From Lewinellaceae bacterium (GTDB lineage Bacteria > Bacteroidota > Bacteroidia > Chitinophagales > Saprospiraceae): a stretch of DNA of 64,000 bases. The notes under the pieces are model-generated. The model had not been told where the DNA came from and searched no databases. It worked only from the letters and a program-made list of their open reading frames with translations. Made by a program: the position numbers and the translations under genes. How positions within the stretch are numbered: position 1 is the stretch's first letter; each line of letters starts with the position of its first letter. Shown here one piece after another: positions 42,914 through 51,700 of the stretch. Location: the NCBI GenBank assembly GCA_020636005.1, contig JACJYR010000007.1, positions 78,839 through 142,838 of the forward strand, given 5' to 3'.

Positions 42914-44773
42914 CTACAAACACGCCTTGACCTGTTCATAAGTCAAGGCACTCCTGCCGAGCGGATATTTACCATTATTCGTTTTCACGGCTAATTTTTC
43001 CCGGATGCCGTTCAGGGCGGTGTTCAGTTCGATGACCTCCTGGGCGTACGTTTCCTGAATATTTGGGCGCACCTGTTGCCGCTGGTAGTAGTGCCTGAGT
43101 TTTAGCAACAAAACTTCTTCTTCGCTGTACAAATCTTCCAGTTCCTGCTCCAATACCTGCGCACCGCCGGGCCTCGAACCGAACAGGGAAAGCAGCCGCA
43201 TCAGCGCCTTGCCTTTTGCTTTTTCAAGGTAGGCATAGCCTTCGGCGGGTTTTCCGTTTTCGATGGCCAGCAGGATGACAAAATCGAACACCTGCTTCAA
43301 ACTGGCCCCAAATGAAATCAGGTTTTCTTCCACCAGTATCTGGTTCAGCAGCGACTCGGATTTCTCGATGGTTTTTTTGCCAAAGGAATAGGAAAGTTCC
43401 CGTTTGCCCATTTGAAAATATAACAAGGAAAGGCTGCCCAGCAGCATCTGTTCCCGGTAGCCTTCCCCCGCACGGGTGGCTATTTCCAGCCCTTTCTTGA
43501 AATAGCCTTCCGCCTTTTTGAACTTTCCCCGGCCCATCGCCACATTGCCCAGCGTCTTGAAAACGTACATTTCGGAAGACTTGCTGTTGACCTCGCCATT
43601 GTTCAGTTGCAGGGCCAATTCGAGGTATTGCTCGCTTTTGCCATATTCCTCTTGGTGGTAAAACAATGTCCCCAAGTTGATATAGGCCGTGGATTCGAGA
43701 TGGACGCTACCCACAGCTTTGTTCAGTTCAACCGCCCGCAGATAGTGCTCCTCGGCCATAGCCCAATTTCCCTCGTCGGCGTAGCAATTAGCCAACCCAT
43801 TGTGGGCGATGGCCTGGCCAAAGATGGCGCCTGTCAGTTGGTGGAGTTCCAGTTGCTTTTCGTGGTTCAGGCGTGCCTTTTCGGGATCTCCCAAATAAAA
43901 GTAAATATCGGCAGCGTTGCCATGTGCCCCTGCCACCCCGGCGATGTTGCCAATCTCCGTGTAGGCAAGGAGGGCTTCCGTGTTCTTTTGAAGCGCCTCG
44001 AAGTAACGGCCCAATGCGTTCAGGGCAAGGCATTGGTTGGAGCAGCAGCGGGCAATCCCGTGCCTGTTTTTAAGGTGCCGGTGGATGGCCAGCGATTTCT
44101 CCAGATATTCAAGACAAAGGGCGTTGTCGCCCAAGCTGAAATGGCAGGTGCCGATATTTTGCAGGGCAGAGGCAGCGCCCGGCAGGTAGGTTTTTTCGAC
44201 AAAATAGGCCAAAGCCTGTTCGTGCAGTTCCAATGCTCTTGCGTGTTGCCCCAATTTGCTCAGGGCGATTCCGAGGTTGTTCCGGGTTTGTGCCACGTCC
44301 GTCAACATCCCTTTTTCCTCGAAAATCGCCAATGCCTTTCGGTGGTAAACCATGGCTTGTTTGACCTCGCCCTTGTAGCTGTGGGTAAGCGCAAGGCTAT
44401 CGTAGGTGGTGGCAATGGAGGCTTCGTCGCCACCCTCCTTGTCCAGTTCGAGCGCCTGGGAGTAGCACCGGATTGCCTCATCAAACTCTGACAGGTTTTG
44501 GTGGGCCAATGCCAGGTTATGCAGGCTATTGGCCATCTCCCGTTTATCGCCGGCCACTTCAAAGAGCCGGAATGCCTCCTCGTTCAACCATTTTGCGAAA
44601 TGGTACTTGGCTCTTATGCGGAACATCTCCGCCACGTTCAGGAAGTATTTCCCCGGTTCGATGCCGGTTGCCCCAATTGAAAGCTCGTGGACGTGCAAGA
44701 CCAGCCCTGCCCTATCATCAGCGAACCGGGCCTCCATCCCTGCCAGTTGGTTATCTGGAAACATTTCCATCAT
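42914..44773 (-). CDS. TPR-repeat protein, the TPR half of a split TPR-CHAT system
   Basis: 619 residues from MMEMFPDNQL; a longer frame upstream would overlap the preceding gene. At least ten tetratricopeptide repeats are visible (NSLHNLALAHQNLSEFDEAI, NNLGIALSKLGQHARALELH, QNIGTCHFSLGDNALCLEYL, INLGTLFYHQEEYGKSEQYL). The C-terminal ~110 residues (AYLEKAKGKALMRLLSLFG, a helical linker, LTYEQVKACL) resemble the linker that in single-chain TPR-CHAT proteins leads straight into the CHAT protease. Here the chain stops at that point, and the CHAT domain is encoded two genes upstream. It probably senses a ligand or partner and controls the protease. Confidence 0.85.
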   Translation of the reverse strand: MMEMFPDNQLAGMEARFADDRAGLVLHVHELSIGATGIEPGKYFLNVAEMFRIRAKYHFAKWLNEEAFRLFEVAGDKREMANSLHNLALAHQNLSEFDEAIRCYSQALELDKEGGDEASIATTYDSLALTHSYKGEVKQAMVYHRKALAIFEEKGMLTDVAQTRNNLGIALSKLGQHARALELHEQALAYFVEKTYLPGAASALQNIGTCHFSLGDNALCLEYLEKSLAIHRHLKNRHGIARCCSNQCLALNALGRYFEALQKNTEALLAYTEIGNIAGVAGAHGNAADIYFYLGDPEKARLNHEKQLELHQLTGAIFGQAIAHNGLANCYADEGNWAMAEEHYLRAVELNKAVGSVHLESTAYINLGTLFYHQEEYGKSEQYLELALQLNNGEVNSKSSEMYVFKTLGNVAMGRGKFKKAEGYFKKGLEIATRAGEGYREQMLLGSLSLLYFQMGKRELSYSFGKKTIEKSESLLNQILVEENLISFGASLKQVFDFVILLAIENGKPAEGYAYLEKAKGKALMRLLSLFGSRPGGAQVLEQELEDLYSEEEVLLLKLRHYYQRQQVRPNIQETYAQEVIELNTALNGIREKLAVKTNNGKYPLGRSALTYEQVKACL

Positions 44774-44799
44774 CCAGTCATTTGGTAAAATCCAGCGGT

Positions 44800-45333
44800 T
44801 CAGACAGTTGGGCCGTTGCCGGGCTTGCTGCCGTTCTTTGCGCTTTCGAGTACTTTTTTGATGCCATCCCAAAACTCCATTGGAGCTTCTTTGATGATTT
44901 CCTTCAACTTGTCCACGACCTTGCTGGTCGAGAAATACTTCCTCGTCTCCTTGGAGCCGTCCGGGAGGGTTTTTTCATCGGGGGCATACAGCCTGTTTTG
45001 GTCGGCGCTCATCTGCACCCAAGCCACGGCCAGTATGGCTGTAATCAGCACCATTCCCGACATCACACCTATGTCCGCCAGGGTTGACCGGGTGGCGCTT
45101 TCATTTTCATATTGCTGCAGCAAATCCGCCATTCGCTGCCGATGGGCGGGTGAAGCCTCGCCGAGTTCGGCGAGCATTTCTTTGACTTTTCCGTAGTCAA
45201 TTTGCTGCTCGCTGACCGGGGTTTCCGGGGGCAATTCCGTGTCGAACAAGCGGCCCATGTCCTTTTCCAAGCCTTGGAGCAGGAAGTTTACCTCGTCCGA
45301 GTACAGGTTGGCTATTTGTGTCCTGAAGTCCAT
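44800..45333 (-). CDS. Small single-pass membrane protein between CHAT and TPR genes
   Basis: 177 residues: a helical N-terminus (MDFRTQIANLYSDEVNFLLQ), one hydrophobic segment at about 88-108 (IGVMSGMVLITAILAVAWVQ), then a charged C-terminus with a helix (VVDKLKEIIKEAPMEFWDGI). No family is recognised. It sits 26 bases upstream of the TPR gene and about 120 bases downstream of the CHAT gene on the same strand. By position it may anchor the CHAT/TPR complex at the membrane or be the protease's substrate or effector. Confidence 0.65.
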   Translation of the reverse strand: MDFRTQIANLYSDEVNFLLQGLEKDMGRLFDTELPPETPVSEQQIDYGKVKEMLAELGEASPAHRQRMADLLQQYENESATRSTLADIGVMSGMVLITAILAVAWVQMSADQNRLYAPDEKTLPDGSKETRKYFSTSKVVDKLKEIIKEAPMEFWDGIKKVLESAKNGSKPGNGPTV

Positions 45334-45453
45334 TTGTCTTATTTTATTGTTTGAAAAATAATGGTTGAAACCTCCCGAAGGAGCGCTAAAAATAACACAT
45401 CATCACAAACATGGCAGCAGTTCCCTCCCGCACCGCCAGCAATATTTCCGGGG

Positions 45454-46599
45454 TCAGCCCATGTCTCCGACCAAGATATAAGAAAACCAAAGGAAGGGAT
45501 TCTGAAAAATTGGCTCCCGCCTTATCCCCTGGCAATACGCTTGCAAGGCTTCCGCCTTTGAAAGCCCTTCAACCAGCCATAGGTGGTAAAATTGGGAAAA
45601 CAGGGTATGGGACAACTCCTTAGACCTGTGCCCCGTTACGTTTTTGAACGTTGGGAACAAAGAAACGATGGCGGAGTTGGCCCCGGCAAACATCAGCGCC
45701 CGGGTCAGCCCGATAAGTTCGTCCCCAGGTTTGTTCAGGCTCTCGCCCGTCACACAGGCACTCAAGACGACAAGGTCGGCTTCCAGTTGCAGTTTTTCGA
45801 ATATATCCTTGGCCGTAAGGACAAATTGGAAGTGTTCAACATCTTCCCCATCAAAGGCTGCCGGGCAACCAAACAGCAATGCGCCCGAGTCCATTGCATC
45901 CTTTTTGGAAAAATAGCCGTGGGAAGATATGTGAACCAAGCTTTTTCCATTGGCAGAAGACAGCAGGTTTTCCTTTGTTGCCTCTTGGCGGGTATGGGCA
46001 GTTATGCCCCATCCCCCAATTTCCTTCAGCTTTTGTTCCACCGCCTGGGCCTCCGACTCGAAGAAGCGGCTTCTTTCCCTGTAATCTACGCCAAGAATAC
46101 AGGCTTCTTTGACTGGGTTGGCTGGCTTTCCTTTTTCGGTAAAATACTGCAGGACAGAGGCACTGGGCAGGTAGGCTATTTTGAAAAGGTCGTGCAGGTA
46201 TTGCCCCTTGATGCTCACTGCATGCAATGGCAGGTAGTGCAGTTGGCCGAAGGGGACCAGGTAAATTGCATTGAAGGCTTCCAGGCTGGACAGCAGTTCA
46301 TCCGAGAAAACCTTCCTGCCCAAAAGGTTGAGTTGTTCCAAACTAGTCTCCGTGAGCCTGTCCAAGACGGCCGTGTCCAGGCTTCCGGCGTTTTTTTCAA
46401 TCAATTGGTTGATGGCAAGGAAGGTACTCCGTATTTTATGTACCAAAGCAGCGACTTCAGCTTCGCCCAATTGTGCTTCAAAGACAAGGGGTTCCTTGTC
46501 GTTTATCCCAAATTCTGGCATGTCAGGCCTGACCACGAAAGTAAAAAGGTTGTCTTCGACCAGGAAAAATTCAAGCAGTGCTGTTTTGTGCCTTCCCAT
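45454..46599 (-). CDS. CHAT-domain (caspase-like) protease
   Basis: 381 residues from MGRHKTALLEFFLVED; a start 102 bases upstream is possible, but the extra residues do not look like the family. CHAT features are all present: YLVPFGQLHYLPLHA, the catalytic histidine H227 in VHISSHGYF, and the catalytic cysteine C282 in VVLSACVTGES, followed by the GLTRALMFAGANSAIVSLFP pattern. There is no TPR in the same chain: the protein begins precisely where CHAT begins in fused relatives. It is the first gene of the CHAT/membrane/TPR operon. It probably cleaves a cellular or partner protein when the TPR partner is triggered, as in other TPR-CHAT immunity proteins. Confidence 0.88.
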   Translation of the reverse strand: MGRHKTALLEFFLVEDNLFTFVVRPDMPEFGINDKEPLVFEAQLGEAEVAALVHKIRSTFLAINQLIEKNAGSLDTAVLDRLTETSLEQLNLLGRKVFSDELLSSLEAFNAIYLVPFGQLHYLPLHAVSIKGQYLHDLFKIAYLPSASVLQYFTEKGKPANPVKEACILGVDYRERSRFFESEAQAVEQKLKEIGGWGITAHTRQEATKENLLSSANGKSLVHISSHGYFSKKDAMDSGALLFGCPAAFDGEDVEHFQFVLTAKDIFEKLQLEADLVVLSACVTGESLNKPGDELIGLTRALMFAGANSAIVSLFPTFKNVTGHRSKELSHTLFSQFYHLWLVEGLSKAEALQAYCQGIRREPIFQNPFLWFSYILVGDMG

Positions 46600-46790
46600 T
46601 TGATTTTTGTATTTTGTGTCTAATTGAATTGACTGCAAATATGCCGGACAATGCCAACTTTGTTTTGGAAAGGATAAAGGCATGGCACAGCCTGAATCCA
46701 CTCCCCTATCCTGCCCTGCTAAAATAGGATTTATCTACTTTCTTGATTCGAGCCAAAACTGATGTTCAAATATCATCGTGAATGTATCAC

Positions 46791-46901
46791 TTGGTGCAGC
46801 CTGCACCATTGCACCAAAAACAAAAACCTTGATACAAACAACTGAAAATCAAATCTTTATAATACCATCATTTTTTGGCACAGCTTGGTGCAGTGCACCA
46901 A
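46791..46901. promoter_or_regulatory. Two TTGGTGCA/TGCACCAA dyads upstream of the CHAT operon
   Basis: TTGGTGCAGTGCACCAA (46885-46901) is a perfect dyad around one G. A second site (46791-46817) starts TTGGTGCAGCCTGCACCA and ends TTGCACCAA, and a further half-site CATGCACCAAG follows at about 46902. All lie in the 347-base gene-free stretch ahead of the CHAT gene. Repetition of the same half-site suggests binding of a dimeric regulator. Confidence 0.55.
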
Positions 46902-46946
46902 CATGCACCAAGAACGCAGTTTCAAATGGTCAAGCCCCTACCCTAT

Positions 46947-47351
46947 TCATCTCATGGCTGCCGCCATTTGCAGGTTTTGGAGCTTCACCTTCCTCCACCA
47001 GCACAGTTTCAAAAACAGCGGCGATGCCTCCGACGCACAGGGCATAAAGCCTTCCGGCATTTGGATAAATCCTGATTGGGGTATTTCAAATTCAAAAACA
47101 CAGTCCGGCACATTACCGCAAGCCAGCGACTCGTGGACGGAAATGGAAACAATACCTACAAATTCGCTGCACAATGGCGTGACGGTCATCGTCCCCGCCG
47201 CCGGGTCAATGACGGCGCTGAACATGCCGGGGTAGGAGAATTGCCAGTTGAAAGGCATAAAGTAGGAGGATTGGGTCTTGTGCATCTGCACTTGGGCATT
47301 GGCCACAAACGCAAACAGCACCAACCCGGCGAGGGTGAGTGATTTTTTCAT
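46947..47351 (-). CDS. Hypothetical secreted protein
   Basis: 134 residues from MKKSLTLAGLVLFAFVANAQ, a clear signal peptide with AxAQ cleavage. The mature part is beta-rich with four or five cysteines (TPLCSEFVG, LACGNVPDCVFEF, FMPCASE, KLCWWRK). No family is recognised, and there is no T9SS tail. The upstream sequence (47352-47400) is a run of GATGG-like words. It lies in the defence cluster but is itself an exported protein. Confidence 0.5.
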   Translation of the reverse strand: MKKSLTLAGLVLFAFVANAQVQMHKTQSSYFMPFNWQFSYPGMFSAVIDPAAGTMTVTPLCSEFVGIVSISVHESLACGNVPDCVFEFEIPQSGFIQMPEGFMPCASEASPLFLKLCWWRKVKLQNLQMAAAMR

Positions 47352-47373
47352 ATAGCACAAATTTGATGGATGG

Positions 47374-47610
47374 TTACATGGCTGGATGGTTTGATGGTTG
47401 AGGAGCAAACCCTTGCAACTTTGCCGGATTGGATTTTCGTTCCCAGAAAATGGTTTGTTCTACCCGGATGTTGTGGCCGGTCTGTTCGTGGTGGGCGATG
47501 GCGTCATAGGCAGCGTTGGTGCCTTGCCATCGGTAGTTACAGTCTTTGCAGTAACTGACGGTGGTTACCCCGACGTCCCGCCGGGGCGTTGTTCTGGTGG
47601 GTTGAGTCAT
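47374..47610 (-). CDS. Small zinc-finger-like protein
   Basis: 78 residues from MTQPTRTTPRRDVGVTTV. YCKDCNYRWQGTNAAYDAIA followed by HHEQTGH has C-x2-C ... H-H-x4-H spacing close to a C2H2 zinc finger, so a nucleic-acid- or protein-binding zinc knuckle is likely. It follows the HEPN-like gene by 31 bases on the same strand and may be cotranscribed with the SIR2 and HEPN-like genes. No named family. Confidence 0.5.
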   Translation of the reverse strand: MTQPTRTTPRRDVGVTTVSYCKDCNYRWQGTNAAYDAIAHHEQTGHNIRVEQTIFWERKSNPAKLQGFAPQPSNHPAM

Positions 47611-47641
47611 AGCACAAAATAGTTTAGAATCTGGAGACAAT

Positions 47642-48679
47642 TTAGGGGTTTTGGGCGGGGGATGCAATAGGAGCTTTCGGTGACTTGAACCTGACAAACT
47701 CATATTTCCTAACTGGCTGAAAAAGCAATTCCATTTGTTGTTCAAACTCTCTAAAATCAGCCCTTCCCAACTCATCCAGTGATTCAAAATTGGCTTTTTT
47801 AAATGCCTTCAAAACGGGCTTCAAAAAATACTTGCTGCCAAACAATTTCATGGTGTGCAGGCGGTGAATATGGAAAAAATATAAACCTGAAATTTCGTAC
47901 ATCGCTTTAGCCATTTTGTAAACATGGTGAACCTTGATAGCGACGGGTGGCTGCCCGTTGTCCTGGACAACGACGATTAGGTCTTTTTTGGGTTCGTACC
48001 AATAGCTGTAATGCTGTGCGGCATTTCTTAACAGGCTGGCGTATTCATGAATCAATGCCTGGTACTTCGACGGCAATTGCTTGATGAGCTTTTTTGTGAG
48101 GAAGGCATAAGAGTCGGTTGTGGTGATTCTTGTGTCTCCCTGCGACACCCTCCAAAGTTCCCATACCACTTTGATGTAGTGCTTGTACAGGTTTTCAACG
48201 ACCGCCCCTATTAACTTCATGGCAACCCTCGCCCTATGCTCCCCTACCCTTTCACGGCGATATTCCTTGAAAAGGTGCTCAGGCTCAACGATACCTCTTA
48301 ACAAATCCAGAAGGTGCAGACGGTTGAGGATAACAAATGAGATAAAAGGCGCCTGCTTTTCCGCTTCCTCAATTAGTTCGATAAGGGCTGCCGCTTGTTC
48401 GCTTTCTGTCTCCAGTTGGCATGTTAATTCCCTGCATTGGTCTTTGGCCCGTTTCAGCATTTCGTTTACGTCCAACTGCTTCAGGGAATTCAAAAAATCA
48501 AGCGTGAATGCCTCTACTTCCTGTGGCTCAACTGCTTTCAGCTTCTTGCCCATTTCGTCCTGCATCTCGAACATGGCGGTCTGGAAATAACGGCTGTCCT
48601 GAAAGTTGGCGTTGTTGACGATGGGTTTGAGGTGCTGATTGACAAGCTTGTTTATTTTTTTCTGGAACGGGTGGGTCAT
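47642..48679 (-). CDS. HEPN-like protein downstream of SIR2
   Basis: 345 residues, nearly all helical. The motif LLRNAAQHYSYWYEP (R218, N219, H223) matches the HEPN ribonuclease signature R-x4-6-H with a polar residue after the arginine. The helix before it (YQALIHEYASLLRNAAQH) and the strand-like KKDLIVVVQDNGQP after it are reminiscent of HEPN/RiboL-PSP-type folds. The N-terminal half is a long helical region (EVEAFTLDFLNSLKQLDVNE). I recognise no named family. It starts 74 bases after the SIR2 gene on the same strand, so an operon is likely; an RNase effector partnered with a NAD-consuming protein is an inference. Confidence 0.6.
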   Translation of the reverse strand: MTHPFQKKINKLVNQHLKPIVNNANFQDSRYFQTAMFEMQDEMGKKLKAVEPQEVEAFTLDFLNSLKQLDVNEMLKRAKDQCRELTCQLETESEQAAALIELIEEAEKQAPFISFVILNRLHLLDLLRGIVEPEHLFKEYRRERVGEHRARVAMKLIGAVVENLYKHYIKVVWELWRVSQGDTRITTTDSYAFLTKKLIKQLPSKYQALIHEYASLLRNAAQHYSYWYEPKKDLIVVVQDNGQPPVAIKVHHVYKMAKAMYEISGLYFFHIHRLHTMKLFGSKYFLKPVLKAFKKANFESLDELGRADFREFEQQMELLFQPVRKYEFVRFKSPKAPIASPAQNP

Positions 48680-48753
48680 GGTCGTTTTTTTGAAAATTGA
48701 AAGAACTCTAAGACAGATAAGTTCCGTTCTTCTGTTGCTGAATCTTTTTAAAT

Positions 48754-51700
48754 TTAGACAAAGTATTTATGGTACACTTCAGCCAGCTTTGCAGAAAACT
48801 CCTTTTTCAACTCTATTTCAAAAGCTTTGTTAATAGCCGCTATTTTCATCGCCCCGATTTTTGACAATACCTCAGCGCCATCGTAGAAGAATACCCAATA
48901 GCAATTGAAGTCTTTGCAATCGAAGCCTTTCGGGTCGAGCATCCAGCGGAGGGAAGCAGGAAGGGATTTAAGTTTGAGTAGTATCTGGACAGTCTTATTG
49001 CCGAGGCCAACATTAGATTTGTAATTGAGCATGGCAAGCCAGTATGGACCATTGACGGCAAAGTTGTCCCTCCAGTTTGTTCGTGTCCCATCCTTTTCAA
49101 TTTTTATTTTCTCAATGGCATCGAAATATTTCTGAAAAACCTCCAATTGTGTTTTCGACAATTCTTTTGCCTCAGAAAACATACCATTGTGCCTGGCCAG
49201 CATCCAAAGCATCAGGCTTTCTGTGTCGCTGCCATTAGGAAGTTCCCGAACAATTTCACCAAGTACCTTTTGTAACTCCTCAGAGAGGAATGGGTACAAA
49301 TGGACAAATTCCTCGACTTCTCTTTTTTCATTCCTACTCTGGGCAAAAAAATCGGTCATGGTTGGTTTGTCGGTCAACTGGAAATCAATCTCTTCTTTTT
49401 TTAAAATACGGGCCAATGTGCTGCCGAAACCATGTTTCCAGCCTTGGGTCTGTGTTATCACCTTTATTGCCCATTCGATTTGGGCATGATTGAAAAACTT
49501 GATGTTTCTTTTCAAAAAGCTAACAAAATATTTCACTTCCCACAGATGCCCCGAACGGCCATCGAAGTTGGCGATAAGAGCTTTGAGCAAAGTATCTATC
49601 AATTGGTTCAATTTCCCTGAACCAGCTAACTCTTCAAAGTCAAAATATGAGAAAAGAAGAAAGAAATTGTTGCTCAACTGTTCTACTTCACATACATAGA
49701 CCTTATCATTCAAATACCGTAGTAACAAATTATTTTTCCTTGGCTCAAACGAAAATATGCCTTCCTCAAAGCAGGAGGAGAACCAATCTGTAGCAAGGGC
49801 CACAATCCGCTCTTTTTCGATTCTGGATTTGACAGGGAGAATTTCAGGTTTGTAGAGACAGAGGATTTTCTCCATTTGCTTGGTATCCAGAAAATGGCAG
49901 GCCAAATTGAGTACGCCAACCTCCACCTCCTCCAATCGACCTCTGTTCCGTTCGGAGGAGCAAACACTAGCCACCATTCCTTCAAAAGCCATTTCAGTCA
50001 ATTCTACAAATTTGTATTCGTCCCACCCAAACAGGATACCATTTGAGTGAAAAACCCAATGCAGTGTCATGTATTTTTCAACCAAATCGTGTGCGTCATT
50101 TGTTCCGCTTGATTGGTTACCGGGATGCTGAAAAAAATCGTAGTAATACAATACCCCTTTATGGGCTTTCTTGATGGCCCTTGTGTATCTGTCCAGCAGT
50201 TCTTTAAAGAGTACCTCATTCAATAAATCTTTTACCTCGGTTTCCGCTTGCATTGTCTTTAGCAGGCCACACAGGTCAATGGTGTCCATCTCATCCCGAA
50301 TTTGTCCCACAAGGTCTGGCGGGTATTTTTTCCAATCGGCAATCCGCAATACCCGTGAGCCTAAGTATTTCTTATTGTACTGGCAAATGAAAAAAACTGG
50401 ATAGTCCTGCCGTTGCAAGGCTTCCGTCCCAATTATAGAATACAACGTGTAAGCCTCAAGAAAAAAATGAAACCTTGCCAGCATTGAAGCGTCGAGCAAT
50501 CTTTCCCTTAATGGTTTAGCCGGATGACCGGACGATTCCCATTCCCTCGAATAGATGGACTCCAACATCGGTTTGTACTGGCAATTCAGCCATTGGGAAA
50601 AGAGGAGCTTTTCGTCAAATTGAGTGCCGTAGAGAATGCGGTTGTGGTTGTTTCCGTCTCCTTTACGCTGGATGCAGTGGATTTGACTTGAACGCAATTT
50701 GTCAAAAATATAGGCCAATTTATTTTCAAAATCGACCACTTGTTCAATCTCTTTTTCACCACCGCTCCCCTCCTTAATCAAAATCCGGTTATTCTTAAAT
50801 TCCAAATTCTGCATCAGGGAAATAATTTCCTCATTACTGGTTTGCAAATGATAGCCTAAATCATGTTCTGCATCCAACTGCATTTTTCCAGGATGGAGAC
50901 TGGTGGGGGAAAAAGGGAAGAGTCTCTTAAACGAGTGAGGAGGGATACAATTGAAAGCATCAAAATTAAGGAGGCTTTCATGCATTTGGTCAAGAATGTG
51001 CTGGGATTTTGCCCGCTTTGGCCAATCATAATTACGGTATTTCAGCACTTCAAGCATCCGAAGGAAATCATAAGTTTTACGTCCAGCTTCACTCTTTCCC
51101 ACCACTTTATGGTTGTCATCCATTTCTTCCAAATAATTGGAAATCGTGTCATCGAAAACAACTGGCCGGATACCCTTCTTGCCAAAATAATCAGTCTCGT
51201 GAGGTTTGGGTTCTTTTGTCTGAAAGAGGTAGGCAGGTTGGAAGTCTTTTCCCAGTATTTCTTTTACCCAATTTACGATTTGTTTGAGGTTCGGGTCGGA
51301 AAAAGAAAAACCAACAAAAAGCACGAGGTGGGAAGAAAAGATCCCTTTTACAAAGCTTTCAATCAAAGGGAAGTTTCGGGAATAGTTTAGATAATCGTCC
51401 TCTTTGAAGACAAAATTCATGACATCCCAGTCGCCGTGCATTTTGACGATGTATTCATCCGAAACAGCATAGGGTAAATCCTCATCCCGCCGGATAATGG
51501 TGTATGACTTGCCAATAGCGCCTTTCTGCAACTCTTTCAAAGCCTTTTCTAAAAGATCGTCGTAATTTGTCGTAATCAGGTGTCGGGGACGAAGCCGGAG
51601 CAGTTGGCGGTGGATGGGATTTGGTTGTAACCCTTCATGGTATTTGAGGATTTCCCGCAGTTTTTCATTGTATTCTTTTTCCCCTCTTTCATTGAAAAGC

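Noticed and set aside
47352..47400. Run of GATGG/GGTT words as a tandem repeat
   Set aside because: The units are irregular, short and few; there is no sign of a real tandem array or CRISPR.
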